From NCBI GenBank assembly GCA_900548385.1, contig URKJ01000015.1, positions 1-64,000 of the forward strand: a stretch of DNA of 64,000 nucleotides. The letters run 5' to 3'. A program made the translations under genes and the position numbers. Below are positions 1 through 9,008 of the stretch, piece by piece. How positions within the stretch are numbered: position 1 is the first letter of the stretch; each line of letters starts with the position of its first letter. This stretch comes from an uncultured bacterium (GTDB taxonomy: Bacteria > Verrucomicrobiota > Lentisphaeria > Victivallales > UBA1829). The notes beneath the pieces were generated by a model. The model saw only the letters and a program-made list of their open reading frames with translations. It ran no database searches and was not told where the DNA came from.

Positions 1-54
1 ACCACAATTTAGAGTATATTTATGTAATAAAATTTCAATAAAGAGGGAAATAAA

Positions 55-1788
55 ATGAAAAACAGAAAAAAATCCATAAAAATACAGAGAAACGAGGAAC
101 GGAAACAGTTCCGCCATCCGCAGGGGACTGCTGTTTTTTCGTTTGCACGTCAGTCCAGCGGAGACGAGGCCGACAGTGCAAGCATCGCCGATCAGCTCGA
201 AGCAAACCGCAGGACCGCCGCGGCTTTGGGAATGACAATCGACTGGGAGGACTGGGATGCGAACATCACCGGGTATTCCTACCCGGACACCGAATTTTTC
301 CGCGCATGTTACCGGCTGGACCTTGCACTTCAGCAATATTTCACCACTCATGCAGCGACGAACCGTCAGCCCGTGTTCCGGGAGGGGCTCGGATTTATCT
401 TTCAGCAGATGCGCAAAGGGGATGTTCTGCTGCTTGACACCGCAACCCGTCTTGTCCGGGCGACGGTCATCCCCACCAATGAAAGCAATATCTGGAACTG
501 GCTGGAGGCGATGGAGGTCAAAACCTACGTCGGCGGGAAACTCTACAATCCCCGCGACATCGGCGTCAAGATCATCAGCGCGGTTGAAACGCAATCCAAG
601 GAGGAGAAAGCGAAAAATGCGGTGCGGGGGCTCGTCAGCGCGCGCAATAAAGGGGTGATGATCGGCTTTCACCGTCTGTACGGCTACATCTTTTCCAAAG
701 TTCACGGCAGGCAGGTGCTCAGTCCGGAGCGGCATGAGTTCCATGTGGTCCGGAAACTGTTTCAGGATTTTCTGAGCGGAAAGGGGAAGAATGAGATCTG
801 CCGTGCCGCCGGACGCGGAAGATATGCGTTTCCCTGTTCGCCGCAACGGCTCAACATGATCCTGAACAACCCCAAATATTGCGGGCACGTCTACAACTCC
901 TGCGGGGAGCTGATCCCGTGTCCCGCGGTGGAAAAGCCGGTCCTGAGCCTGGCGGAATGGGAGAAAGTGCAGGCGATGCAGCAGAAGTACAGGCCGCGGA
1001 AGGAAAAAGCCGAGGGTCGGAAATATCTGCTTGCCGGACTCGTCCGCTGCGGATACTGCGGTTCCATCATGAAGCCGCAGGCGAACCGCAAGGGACGTGC
1101 CGATAAATATTATATCTGTCAGCGCCATGCGTCGTGTATCGAAGCGACGCCCTGCCGCGGCAGCGCGCTGATCGACTCCAACGAAAAGCAGGCGGGATTT
1201 GAAAATCTGATCTCTCCGTTCGGGATGCTCTATTTCCTGAAAGACGGTGCCGGGTTTGAGCGCATGAAACTGGAAAGTCTGTTGAAGGAGCGCCGGGAGG
1301 AACTGGAAAAAGTATCGCATGTTCTGCTGTCGATGCAGAAAACGCTGGAAACGGACTTCATGCTGTTTGAAACGCTGAAAATCTCTTTGGAGAAAGCGGG
1401 ACGGCGGAAAAATCTGCTTCTCAGCGAAATCCGCATGTTTGAAGACGATCTGCGGAATCTGAACGATCAGGATGTGGCGGAGCCCGTCCGCACGTTCCGG
1501 GAGTGGCAGAAGCTCGATATGCCGCGCAGACAGCGGATCATGCAGGAGATCTTCCGGCAGATTCGGATTTTTCAGGATTATTATGAACTGGAACTTTACA
1601 ACCGGGAGGTGATCACGATTCCCAAAACACTGAAAGGCAAGCGTTTTTTCAATCCGGAAGTTTGCCGGACCGAATTCAACAGCCGGCAGTCGCAGCTCTC
1701 CATTCTTTTAAAAGGACATGACGCCGCCGGCGGCGTTTCTTCTTTTCTTTATAAAGACAATCGTCTGGAAGTGCGGTATGTTTATTGA
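55..1788 (+). CDS. Large serine recombinase (resolvase/invertase family)
   Basis: A 577-residue protein built like the large serine recombinases that cut and rejoin DNA at attachment sites. The N-terminal resolvase domain carries FSFARQSSGDE near residue 30, which holds the Arg and nucleophilic Ser. A later arginine motif, DTATRLVRA, replaces the usual DRLSR. A recombinase domain follows (NAVRGLVSARNKGVMIGFHR, then a YAFPCSPQRLNMILNNPKYCG segment). A zinc ribbon begins RCGYCGSIMKP and ends YYICQRHASC. The C-terminal 200 residues are charged and probably coiled coil. The start has AGAGGGA about 7 bases upstream. The N-terminal basic extension and roughly 40 extra residues between the serine and arginine motifs are unusual. 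No phage genes or att sites are visible, so its element may lie to the left of the window. Confidence 0.88.
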   Translation: MKNRKKSIKIQRNEERKQFRHPQGTAVFSFARQSSGDEADSASIADQLEANRRTAAALGMTIDWEDWDANITGYSYPDTEFFRACYRLDLALQQYFTTHAATNRQPVFREGLGFIFQQMRKGDVLLLDTATRLVRATVIPTNESNIWNWLEAMEVKTYVGGKLYNPRDIGVKIISAVETQSKEEKAKNAVRGLVSARNKGVMIGFHRLYGYIFSKVHGRQVLSPERHEFHVVRKLFQDFLSGKGKNEICRAAGRGRYAFPCSPQRLNMILNNPKYCGHVYNSCGELIPCPAVEKPVLSLAEWEKVQAMQQKYRPRKEKAEGRKYLLAGLVRCGYCGSIMKPQANRKGRADKYYICQRHASCIEATPCRGSALIDSNEKQAGFENLISPFGMLYFLKDGAGFERMKLESLLKERREELEKVSHVLLSMQKTLETDFMLFETLKISLEKAGRRKNLLLSEIRMFEDDLRNLNDQDVAEPVRTFREWQKLDMPRRQRIMQEIFRQIRIFQDYYELELYNREVITIPKTLKGKRFFNPEVCRTEFNSRQSQLSILLKGHDAAGGVSSFLYKDNRLEVRYVY

Positions 1789-1925
1789 AAATGTCAGGCT
1801 GCCGTAAAGAAGTGCGGTTCCGGCATTTTCGGACCGATGCGTCAATCCTGTCCGCTGAATTGTTGAGAAAAATGGCATTTTTCCGGAAAAAAGTAAAAAA
1901 AATCAATTTTTTTTCAGAAAAGGGG

Positions 1926-1954
1926 TTGCCAAAACCGCATTTATGTGGTATAAT
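1926..1954 (+). promoter_or_regulatory. Sigma-70-type promoter of the first pilin-like gene
   Basis: TTGCCA at 1926-1931 and a perfect TATAAT at 1949-1954 are separated by 17 bases. They sit about 75 bases before the start codon at 2030, in an AT-rich gap after the recombinase. A strong constitutive promoter is likely. Confidence 0.65.
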
Positions 1955-2029
1955 GTATCCATAACATTCGTGGATTAATTGACGGCGTCTTTTAACCCTC
2001 AGAAAAAACAATTAAGGAGAAAAAGAAAG

Positions 2030-2743
2030 ATGACAGCAAAACGAAAGAATCGTGGGTTTACGCTCATTGAGCTCCTCGTGGTAATTGCGATTATCGCAAT
2101 CCTCGCGGGTATGCTTTTGCCGGCGCTGAACTCAGCTCGTGAGAAAGCACGCAGAATTTCCTGCGCTTCCAATCAGAAACAGATCGGGCTTTCCTTCCAG
2201 CTCTACACCAACTTCCCGGATGATGTCGTTCTTCCGGTCGGCGGCAAAGCTTCCGCTGCAGGTGAATTTACTTCTACCCTCGGTCTTGAACCGCTCGTAA
2301 GAAACGCGGTCCTCACCGACATGAAGATGTACATTTGCCCGTCCACTTCCCAGAAAGCGGCAAATTACAACGCAAGCAATGCGAATAACTCTGCCTACAA
2401 ACCGTTCACGGAAGGTCTCGCGACCGCTGATGGTGTGGGTCTTGCCTATCACTATCTCCCCGGTCTGAACGCCAACACAACCACCTCCGACTCCGGTATT
2501 CTCTTTGACGGTGCGATCGGAACCAGCGCGAACCACGACAAGTATGGTAACATCCTGTTCGGTGACGGTCACGTCGGCTCCTTCGTTTCCGGCTCCGGCT
2601 CCAACTACTGGGGCAAGAAAGCCAACTGGAGAACTGACATCAACGTCAACAGCTCCATCAACCTCAAGGATACAAAAGCTGGTAAGCAGGTTCTCGGAAC
2701 CGCTGCCGGTGATGACAAGCAGGGTGGTTACACCATTGAATAA
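2030..2743 (+). CDS. Pilin-like secreted protein, prepilin leader plus H-X9-DG motif
   Basis: 237 residues. The N-terminus is a short basic leader, then GFTLIELLVVIAIIAILAG, the prepilin-peptidase site and hydrophobic helix of type IV pilins and type II secretion pseudopilins. After the helix come MLLPALNSAREKAR and a mainly polar domain. Near the C-terminus is H-x9-DG (NHDKYGNILFGDGHV), matching the 'prepilin-type processing-associated H-X9-DG' family common in PVC bacteria. The ATG at 2030 was chosen because AAGGAG lies 10 bases upstream; an in-frame start at 1979 has no such site. It has its own strong promoter and a terminator, so it is monocistronic and may be abundant. Members of this family are presumed to be surface or periplasmic, but their exact role is unknown. 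Confidence 0.85.
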   Translation: MTAKRKNRGFTLIELLVVIAIIAILAGMLLPALNSAREKARRISCASNQKQIGLSFQLYTNFPDDVVLPVGGKASAAGEFTSTLGLEPLVRNAVLTDMKMYICPSTSQKAANYNASNANNSAYKPFTEGLATADGVGLAYHYLPGLNANTTTSDSGILFDGAIGTSANHDKYGNILFGDGHVGSFVSGSGSNYWGKKANWRTDINVNSSINLKDTKAGKQVLGTAAGDDKQGGYTIE

Positions 2744-2772
2744 GTCTCTTATATCCTGAGAGCTTTTCACTG

Positions 2773-2807
2773 AGGCTTCTGCCGGATTCCGGCAGAAGCC
2801 TTTTCCT
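2773..2807 (+). terminator. Rho-independent terminator after the pilin-like gene
   Basis: A 12-13 bp perfect stem (GGCTTCTGCCGG / CCGGCAGAAGCC) with a 3-base loop is followed by TTTTCCTT. It begins 30 bases after the stop codon. Confidence 0.85.
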
Positions 2808-2844
2808 TATCTCGTACAATACGTTTTCCGGATTTCTGTATCTT

Positions 2845-4422
2845 ATGAAACAAGCAATGAAGTATTTCCGGCTTTCCGGTCTCTGCGGCGTTCTTCTCGG
2901 ACTTGCCGCCGTTGCGGCGTTCCGCTTCGCGTTTTTTCTGGACGGCGAACATTCGCAGGATGAGTTTTATCATGTGCGGATCGCACTGGAGGGATGGAAG
3001 GTCTTTGCCGCCAAAACGTTTCCCAATATGATTCTTTCCTCGTGGAGCGAGTGCTTCGCCGACAAGGAACTGCTATTTCATCTGATTCTCGGCTGGATTC
3101 AGCGCGGCGTACTGGCGCTTGGACTTCCGGAAATCCCGTTTCATATTCCGAATCTGTTCTTTGTCCTGTTTCTTGTAGCGTCCTTTGTTTATGCGGGAAT
3201 GGCGTACCGGGTTCGCGGTCTCTGGTGGCTGTGCATACTGCTGACCGGAGCGTTTGCTTATTTCACACCCCGGCTCTTGATGATCCGTCCGCATCTGCTT
3301 TCGATCGGCCTGATGCTGCTGTCGGTGACGGTCTTCCCGAACGTCCGCAATCTGCGGGACATCTGGAAGGGGGCCGCGATCGGTTTTCTGTTCGCGTGGT
3401 CATACTCCAACCCCCACTTTGTTTATCTGACAGCGGGGGCGTTTGCTGTGGCGACGTTGTTTTACAAGCGGAAACAAAGTTTTTTTATTTTATTCAGTGT
3501 TTCGATCGGCCTGCTTGCCGGATTTATTCTGCACCCGCAGGTGCCGAACACGTTCATCAACTGGAAAATCCAGTGCATTGACGTACCGCTGTTTATGCTT
3601 CAGGACAATCCTCTGCTGAATCTCGGCGATGAAATGATGCTCCGTCCGTACCGTCTGTATGTGGAAGACCCGATCGGTTTCCTGCCGTTTTTCCTGTTGA
3701 CCGGGTACAATATTCTGGCGACGGTTCTCTGGTTCCGCCGGGAACGGATGGCGTGTTTTCACCGGGAGCGCCTGATTGCGCTGATGATCATTGCCGCGGC
3801 GACGGGAGCCGGATATGTCTTCATTTACCGCATGGTGGAATACGCATGGCCGTTCGGGCTGCTGTATGCGGGAGCGGTCTTCCCGTACGCATTCCGCCGG
3901 ACCTGGCTGTGGCGGAACGGGAACGCGCACGCCTGTGCCGCTCTGGTCGCGGTCTGCGCCCTGACCTGGACGCTGATGCAGTTGAATTCGAGCTATTTTG
4001 AACCGCAGAAACCGTTTACCCATCTGGCGGAGTGGTTCTGGCGGAATGAGCGGTCGATCCCGCCGGGAACGGTCATTGCGAACCTGAACTGGTCGGAGTT
4101 CCCGCAGCTGTACTACGCCATGCCGCAGTACCGTTACCTGTGCGGGCTTGATCCGTCGTTCGGCTATTTCTACAAGAAGGACATCACGCTTGCGATCGAA
4201 CGGTTCCGGATGGGCGGAGCTCTGCCGGAGCCGCGCGGGATGATGATGCTGACGGGCAGTCCGCTGGTTTTTCTTACCGAGCGCGACGCCCCGCTGGCGG
4301 AACGTCTCTACAAAGCCGGTTACCGGATGCTTTATCAGGGGCGGGACGGATGGCTGTTCAGCACATTCAACAAAGCGGTTCCGCGCCGGAATGTCCCGTC
4401 GCGCCGTACCGTCCGCCCCTGA
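2845..4422 (+). CDS. Polytopic membrane protein, probable GT-C-type glycosyltransferase
   Basis: 525 residues with about ten hydrophobic segments. After the first membrane helix comes an acidic motif, HSQDEFYHVRIALEG, and then a DKELLFH element. This spacing resembles the first luminal loop of GT-C glycosyltransferases, where the acidic residue is catalytic; RPHLLSIGL in a later loop is also seen in such proteins. The C-terminal 120 residues are soluble and probably periplasmic. It is convergent with the glycosidase gene that ends 5 bases further on. Family assignment rests on motif resemblance only, and an undefined polytopic protein is the alternative. Confidence 0.55.
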   Translation: MKQAMKYFRLSGLCGVLLGLAAVAAFRFAFFLDGEHSQDEFYHVRIALEGWKVFAAKTFPNMILSSWSECFADKELLFHLILGWIQRGVLALGLPEIPFHIPNLFFVLFLVASFVYAGMAYRVRGLWWLCILLTGAFAYFTPRLLMIRPHLLSIGLMLLSVTVFPNVRNLRDIWKGAAIGFLFAWSYSNPHFVYLTAGAFAVATLFYKRKQSFFILFSVSIGLLAGFILHPQVPNTFINWKIQCIDVPLFMLQDNPLLNLGDEMMLRPYRLYVEDPIGFLPFFLLTGYNILATVLWFRRERMACFHRERLIALMIIAAATGAGYVFIYRMVEYAWPFGLLYAGAVFPYAFRRTWLWRNGNAHACAALVAVCALTWTLMQLNSSYFEPQKPFTHLAEWFWRNERSIPPGTVIANLNWSEFPQLYYAMPQYRYLCGLDPSFGYFYKKDITLAIERFRMGGALPEPRGMMMLTGSPLVFLTERDAPLAERLYKAGYRMLYQGRDGWLFSTFNKAVPRRNVPSRRTVRP

Positions 4423-4427
4423 GAGGG

Positions 4428-5432
4428 TTATTGGCGTACCGCCTCAAAGACCTCTTTTTCCGAGGGATCAAGGAGTGAGCCGTCGGCGTGGAAAACGTCG
4501 TGGAAAAACGGATCGGGAGTGCCTTTCGATTCATCCCATCCCCACGGATAGATGGTCTGCGTCTTGCCGGAGACGAGTCCCCAGTTGATCGCAATGACAT
4601 TGTTGTCCCGCAGAACGGGGAGGCAGTCCTTGAATGTGCTTCCGGCGCTTCTCGCCATGTATTCGGAGCAGAGCAGGGGGCGTCCATCCGCGATGTAACG
4701 GATGAAGTTGATGCGTTCTTTCAGTTCTTCGGGTTTGCTGTAGCAGTGGAATGAGACAACGTCGGAGTTTTCGAACATGAAGCGGTTGATCTCGTCGAAT
4801 CCGGCGTTGAAGGCCCACGGACCGGCGGTGACCGGCTGATCGGGATCGGCTTCCCGCGCCCATGCGAAAACCGCTTTGAGGAGCGGGAGTGAAAGACTGC
4901 CGCGAAGTCCGGCCAGGGTGACGTGGTCTCCGGTTCTGCCGTTGCCCGGTTCATTGTACAGGTCCCACAGCAGAATGCGGGAGTCGTGCGCAAAATGAGT
5001 CAGCACGCCTTTGACGTACGTTTCGAGGCGCCCCCACTGATCCGGATTGTCGGCGACACGGTAACCGGGCGACTGCACCCAGCCGGAATTATGAGTGAAC
5101 GGTTTCGGCTCCGGTTGTTTGCCGAGGGCAAAATCGGGATTCCAGCAGTCGTCGAAGAACACGAACATGGTTTTGATGCGGTGTTTGTCCGCAATGGCGA
5201 GATAGGTTTCCATGCGTCCGAGGAATCCCGCGGCGTCCTGTTCCCAAAGCAGATCGTGCAGAAAGACGCGCATAACGCTCATGCCGATCGACTCCGCCCA
5301 GCCGAGTTCGCGGTCGATCGCGACGGGATCAAACGTTTCCGCCTGCCACATTTCCAGTTGATTGATCGCGGTGCTCGGCGTGAAGTTGCCGCCGAACCGC
5401 CATTGTCCGTCCCAGTTAAATGCTTTTGCCAT
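4428..5432 (-). CDS. Clan GH-A glycoside hydrolase (cellulase/GH5-like)
   Basis: 334 residues, a compact (beta/alpha)8 glycosidase without a signal peptide, so probably cytoplasmic. LLWDLYNEPGN places the acid/base Glu at about residue 161, and PLLCSEYMAR the nucleophile Glu at about 257, the normal spacing for clan GH-A. The N-terminal GNFTPSTAINQLEMWQ and MRVFLHDLLWEQD segments are the usual start of strand-1 regions in GH5-like enzymes. AAAGGATGG precedes the ATG. It is downstream of a GT39-like gene on the same strand but has its own candidate promoter. The substrate is unknown; a beta-mannoside or beta-glucoside is plausible. Confidence 0.78.
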   Translation of the reverse strand: MAKAFNWDGQWRFGGNFTPSTAINQLEMWQAETFDPVAIDRELGWAESIGMSVMRVFLHDLLWEQDAAGFLGRMETYLAIADKHRIKTMFVFFDDCWNPDFALGKQPEPKPFTHNSGWVQSPGYRVADNPDQWGRLETYVKGVLTHFAHDSRILLWDLYNEPGNGRTGDHVTLAGLRGSLSLPLLKAVFAWAREADPDQPVTAGPWAFNAGFDEINRFMFENSDVVSFHCYSKPEELKERINFIRYIADGRPLLCSEYMARSAGSTFKDCLPVLRDNNVIAINWGLVSGKTQTIYPWGWDESKGTPDPFFHDVFHADGSLLDPSEKEVFEAVRQ

Positions 5433-5474
5433 GATTTTCCATCCTTTTTCCGGTTGCGGTTGTATGGTTATGGA

Positions 5475-5503
5475 AAATTACAGCCCGGTCTGGAAAAAGG
5501 CAA
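5475..5503 (-). promoter_or_regulatory. Candidate promoter of the GH-A gene
   Basis: On the minus strand, TTGCCT (5503-5498) and TAATTT (5480-5475) are 17 bases apart, 40-70 bases upstream of the glycosidase start. This lies in the 125-base gap after the GT39-like gene. Confidence 0.4.
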
Positions 5504-5557
5504 ATGGAAAACCATGCATTATTCATGCAAAATCATGAGGATTATGCGCATGTTCTG

Positions 5558-7057
5558 TTATTTTCCGTTTTTGGCGGAGTGCTGTTTTTCCCGTTCGCTC
5601 CGTGAGGGATAACAGGCGACGTAGACCCGTCCGGTCCGCTTGCGTCCGAGGAGCGAACGGCAGGGGAACGTGATTTTTTGCAGCTTCAGGTCCGTATAGC
5701 CGGTTTTTTTGACGAAGTCCGCAAAGGAGTCGGGTTTGCCGATCAGCAGGGCGCCTTTTTCCAGAATGACGTCGCGGTAACGGTTGAAGAACACATCATC
5801 GTTGACTTCGCACGCGGGCGGCCGTCCGGGGGTGTAATTTTCCATGACGGTGGCTTCCCAGCGGGTCCCGACCACGACCGGTATCGGGTCGCTGCGATGG
5901 CTTTTCCAGAACGCGACGACGGGATCGACGATTGCTTCCGGTTTTGTGTGAATCCGTATCCGTGTTCCGGCGAGCAGGTCGATCGTGGTTCCGATGAACA
6001 TGCCGCAGGTGAGCAGGATCAACAGGAGGTAGACGCGTTTGAAGACGGTGCGGTCGATCACGAACGGAAACGCGGCGACGGCGGCAATGCCGGTCCAGGA
6101 GGCGAGCGAACAGAACCACATCAGGATGACTCCGCTGCCGAACAGGGAGATCAGGATGAAGAAGCCGGAGGGGATCAGCGTCAGGATCAGCGACCAGCGC
6201 AGAATGTCCCGCTGCACCGGACGGCGTTCGCGGTTGCGGAATCCCGGCAGAACGGATAGCATCAGCACGCCGCCCTGAACGGCGAACGGATAGAGGGTTG
6301 CGCCGATCACGAGCAGGGGGAGATACCATGCGTGTTTATCGGTCATCCGGTTTTCGACATGTTTCAGACAGGCGAAATCATTGTTCCAGAGCCAGACGAG
6401 GTGCGGGGCCAGGACCAGCAGGAAGACCAGAGCTGCAAGCCACGGACCGGGAGAGAAAATCTGTTTCCGGTACTCGCTTTTCAGGAGAAACACGACCAGG
6501 AACGCAATCAGCAGCAGCGCGGTGGAGTACTTGTTCAGCATACCGAGTCCGCAGAAGAGCCCGAACAGAATCCACTGCCGGATCTTCCGGTCGCGGAGAG
6601 CCAGAAAGAAATAATACGCCATAACGGGGCGCAGAGCGATTTCCACGAAGTAGGTGCTGAATTTCGTTTCGGAGGGGTTGTAGTAAAAAAGAAAGAACAG
6701 GAGGAGTGCGGAGACGGCGGCGGGGTAGGGGGAGAAGAATTCCCGCGCGAGTTTGTAGACATACCATACGCCGATCATCAGCGAGGCTTGCGCGGCAAGA
6801 TAGAGACTCCAGTCCGCATGGCCGGAGACAGCGGAGAAGAAATAGCCGAGCCAGCCGGAAAGCGGCGGGTGCTTGGAGTGTCCCCATGTCATCTGCGCCC
6901 CCCATGTGACCGTCTCCAGAATGTCGAGTCCGAGAATGTTCTGCAGAAGCGAACATTGCAGGGTCCACATGGTCATGATGACGCCCATGAACAGCAGCAG
7001 TGCCGCAGTCGGCCGGTCCCAGAAGGATTGCAGTTTTTCTCGAAGGCTCCGGATCAT
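5558..7057 (-). CDS. Glycosyltransferase family 39-like membrane protein (ArnT/PMT_2 type)
   Basis: 499 residues, about ten transmembrane helices. The first periplasmic loop contains ILETVTWGAQMTWGHSKHPP, the acidic-plus-HPP arrangement of ArnT-type transferases, which move a sugar from a polyprenyl phosphate onto lipid A or another acceptor. The KYSTALLL and FCGLGMLNKY segments are typical of the PMT_2 domain, and the C-terminal 100 residues are soluble. The start at 7057 is set by ACAGGAGAAT directly upstream; a longer open frame to 7510 overlaps the preceding gene and is rejected. It follows the DUF4173 gene by 23 bases, so the two are probably co-transcribed. Acceptor and sugar are unknown. 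Confidence 0.8.
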   Translation of the reverse strand: MIRSLREKLQSFWDRPTAALLLFMGVIMTMWTLQCSLLQNILGLDILETVTWGAQMTWGHSKHPPLSGWLGYFFSAVSGHADWSLYLAAQASLMIGVWYVYKLAREFFSPYPAAVSALLLFFLFYYNPSETKFSTYFVEIALRPVMAYYFFLALRDRKIRQWILFGLFCGLGMLNKYSTALLLIAFLVVFLLKSEYRKQIFSPGPWLAALVFLLVLAPHLVWLWNNDFACLKHVENRMTDKHAWYLPLLVIGATLYPFAVQGGVLMLSVLPGFRNRERRPVQRDILRWSLILTLIPSGFFILISLFGSGVILMWFCSLASWTGIAAVAAFPFVIDRTVFKRVYLLLILLTCGMFIGTTIDLLAGTRIRIHTKPEAIVDPVVAFWKSHRSDPIPVVVGTRWEATVMENYTPGRPPACEVNDDVFFNRYRDVILEKGALLIGKPDSFADFVKKTGYTDLKLQKITFPCRSLLGRKRTGRVYVACYPSRSEREKQHSAKNGK

Positions 7058-7080
7058 AATATTCTCCTGTGTTGTTGCTT

Positions 7081-8625
7081 TTAGTAAAGCGGATTTTCCG
7101 CATGAATTGAGTTCGGGGATTTTTCTGTCGATGCTCTGATTTCCCGCAGGATCAGACTGTTGGAAAGCCGCCATGTACGCCAGTGCGAGACCGACCGTTC
7201 CAGCTGTTCCGTCTCGTTCCGCAGACGGTTGCCGAAAGAGTACGGCAGCCCCATCTCCTGCACCCGGAGAAGGACCGGAAGCGAGGCGGGGAGAAGAGTC
7301 TGCAGATATTTGACGTCCAGCGGAGCGGGGCTGAGCCCTTCTGCTGTTTTGCCGACGACTTCCCGGCAGTGCCGCACGTTGTATTCCGCGATGAAGCGCG
7401 ATGTGTCGGCGAACATGACGAACAGCAGAACGATCAGCACTTGCACGCCGTTTGCCCAGAACAGCCAGCGGAGGGATTTGCCGCGCAGGATCTTGCAGAG
7501 GATCAGGCAAAGCCCGATTCCGACGATCAGCATCCAGAGAGCGGCGGCGACCCGGAGTCCGGTGAGGCTGTAGACCGCGATGTATTTTTCAAGCCGCAGA
7601 AGAGAGGAGGCCACGAGAAACACGTTTTGTCCCAGCCAGAGATAGACCAGCCTCCGCGCCCATTTCCAGTCGGGACCGGAACAGGTTCCGCTGAACGTCA
7701 GCAGCGTGAGAATCCCGGCGATCAGAGCGGTGGCGATGAGGGGATAGGCTCCGCGGTGCGCATATTCCGCATAGCTTAGCGCTTCGGGCAGCGCCGCGCC
7801 CGCCCACAGATATTCCACATCCAACAGATTCTGGATCAGAAACACGATGTTGAACAGCAGGAGTCCGCGCGTCATGACCGCGGCAAGTGTGCGGATGGAG
7901 GCGGGGGACGGTTCTTTCCAGCCGATTGCGGCGAATTCCGGCGCGATCTTCTCCAGAAGCCGTTTCCAGATCGAGAGCCCGGTGGCGAACGCCGCGAACA
8001 GTACAGAGAGCATCCAGAATGCGATCCGTCCGCCGGAGAAAAATTCAAAAGAGACGAGCCAGTCTTTGACCCGGTTGAGTCCGCGTTCGAAAACGGGATT
8101 CGCCTCGGCGAAAAGAGAAAGGAAAAAGAGGCTTCCGAGCACCGGAAGACACCAGAGAAGCAATCCTTTTCCAATCCCGGAAAAAGAATCCCGGTGTTCC
8201 TCTATCCGGCGGCGCCATTCACGGAGCTGATAAAAAGCGTCGAACGGCAGGGAAAAAACGAGAATGAGCACATTCCGGATCCAGTGCAGAACGGAGGTGT
8301 CCGCCCGTTCTTCCCGGCAGACGGCACGGAACAGCAGAAGCGAACAGTATCCAAGCAGAACGGGGAATGCTCCGGCGTACAGGAAAATCCCGGCGGCACA
8401 GAGTCCGAGCTGGGTATACCAGAGGATCCGGGCGGGACGGGAGAGAAAGTCCCGGCGTTCCGGCAGAAGAGCAAAGATCAGCAGCAGATACAGGGCGGTC
8501 CGCGGAATGGACCCCGACACAAACGGTCCGTACAGGAGAAAATCCGCCGCGGCAGTCAATGCGAGGATGACCGGGAGACGCATCCGGTCCGGATACCATA
8601 GATTATAACGATGATCCTGTTTCAT
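7081..8625 (-). CDS. DUF4173-family polytopic membrane protein
   Basis: 514 residues with about a dozen membrane helices. The motif SYAEYAHRGAYPLIATALIAG is characteristic of DUF4173, a family of unknown function; the soluble C-terminal tail contains many Arg and Glu. The ATG at 8625 gives the sequence MKQDHRYNLWYP, and an in-frame extension to 8814 would run through the promoter region and is not used. It is the first gene of a probable two- or three-gene unit with the GT39-like transferase and the glycosidase. A role in envelope or transport is only an inference from topology. Confidence 0.75.
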   Translation of the reverse strand: MKQDHRYNLWYPDRMRLPVILALTAAADFLLYGPFVSGSIPRTALYLLLIFALLPERRDFLSRPARILWYTQLGLCAAGIFLYAGAFPVLLGYCSLLLFRAVCREERADTSVLHWIRNVLILVFSLPFDAFYQLREWRRRIEEHRDSFSGIGKGLLLWCLPVLGSLFFLSLFAEANPVFERGLNRVKDWLVSFEFFSGGRIAFWMLSVLFAAFATGLSIWKRLLEKIAPEFAAIGWKEPSPASIRTLAAVMTRGLLLFNIVFLIQNLLDVEYLWAGAALPEALSYAEYAHRGAYPLIATALIAGILTLLTFSGTCSGPDWKWARRLVYLWLGQNVFLVASSLLRLEKYIAVYSLTGLRVAAALWMLIVGIGLCLILCKILRGKSLRWLFWANGVQVLIVLLFVMFADTSRFIAEYNVRHCREVVGKTAEGLSPAPLDVKYLQTLLPASLPVLLRVQEMGLPYSFGNRLRNETEQLERSVSHWRTWRLSNSLILREIRASTEKSPNSIHAENPLY

Positions 8626-8667
8626 GAACGATCCTGTTTTTGATTGATCTGATGATTCTATTATATT

Positions 8668-8696
8668 AATATAGGCGGTGAAAAAACGATTTACAA
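8668..8696 (-). promoter_or_regulatory. Candidate promoter of the DUF4173 gene
   Basis: On the minus strand, TTGTAA (8696-8691) and TATATT (8673-8668) are 17 bases apart, about 45 bases before the start codon. The -35 box is preceded by CCCCC, loosely like the motif at the lacI promoters described elsewhere. Confidence 0.45.
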
Positions 8697-8778
8697 GGGG
8701 GAACGGGAAGAAGAATCCGGGTTTATGATGACGGAAGAAAGAGCCGCAAGATTTTTTTATTTTTTTTGAATATTCAAT

Positions 8779-8806
8779 TTGACTTTTCCGTGCTGTGATA
8801 TATATT
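8779..8806 (+). promoter_or_regulatory. Promoter of tRNA-Arg
   Basis: TTGACT at 8779-8784 and TATATT at 8801-8806 are 16 bases apart, ending 37 bases before the mature tRNA. Confidence 0.6.
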
Positions 8807-8842
8807 AATGGCATCGACAGCGAACGAGAGTTCCTGACGAGA

Positions 8843-8919
8843 GCACCCGTAGCTCAATTGGATAGAGCGTCTGGCTACGGACCAGAAGGTTGCAGGTTCA
8901 AGTCCTACCGGGTGCACCA
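8843..8919 (+). tRNA. tRNA-Arg, anticodon ACG
   Basis: Seventy-seven bases fold as a standard cloverleaf. The acceptor strand GCACCCG pairs perfectly with CGGGTGC. The D arm is GCTC/GAGC. The anticodon stem TCTGG/CCAGA holds the loop CTACGGA, giving anticodon ACG and G at position 37. The T loop is TTCAAGT. The terminal CCA is encoded. One mismatch is present in the T stem (GCAGG against CCTAC). It is a single tRNA with its own promoter and terminator. Confidence 0.95.
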
Positions 8920-8937
8920 TTTTTTATAACGATTGTG

Positions 8938-8976
8938 AGTCAGCTGCAGCAGGTGTTGTCGCTGACTTTTTTGTTT
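8938..8976 (+). terminator. Terminator after tRNA-Arg
   Basis: The stem AGTCAGC / GCTGACT (8938-8944 and 8961-8967) has a further inner pairing and ends in TTTTTTGTTTT. It lies 18 bases after the CCA end. Confidence 0.75.
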
Positions 8977-9008
8977 TACCGGATCCAAATTATTCAGGAG
9001 AGCAGAAA

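Noticed and set aside
5558..7510. A 650-residue version of the GT39-like protein
   Set aside because: The N-terminal 151 residues are the DUF4173 gene read in another frame; a good ribosome-binding site supports the start at 7057.
8843..8919. tRNA-Arg as integration site of the serine recombinase at the left edge
   Set aside because: No duplicated 3' tRNA fragment or att repeat is visible, and the recombinase lies 7 kb away with unrelated genes between.
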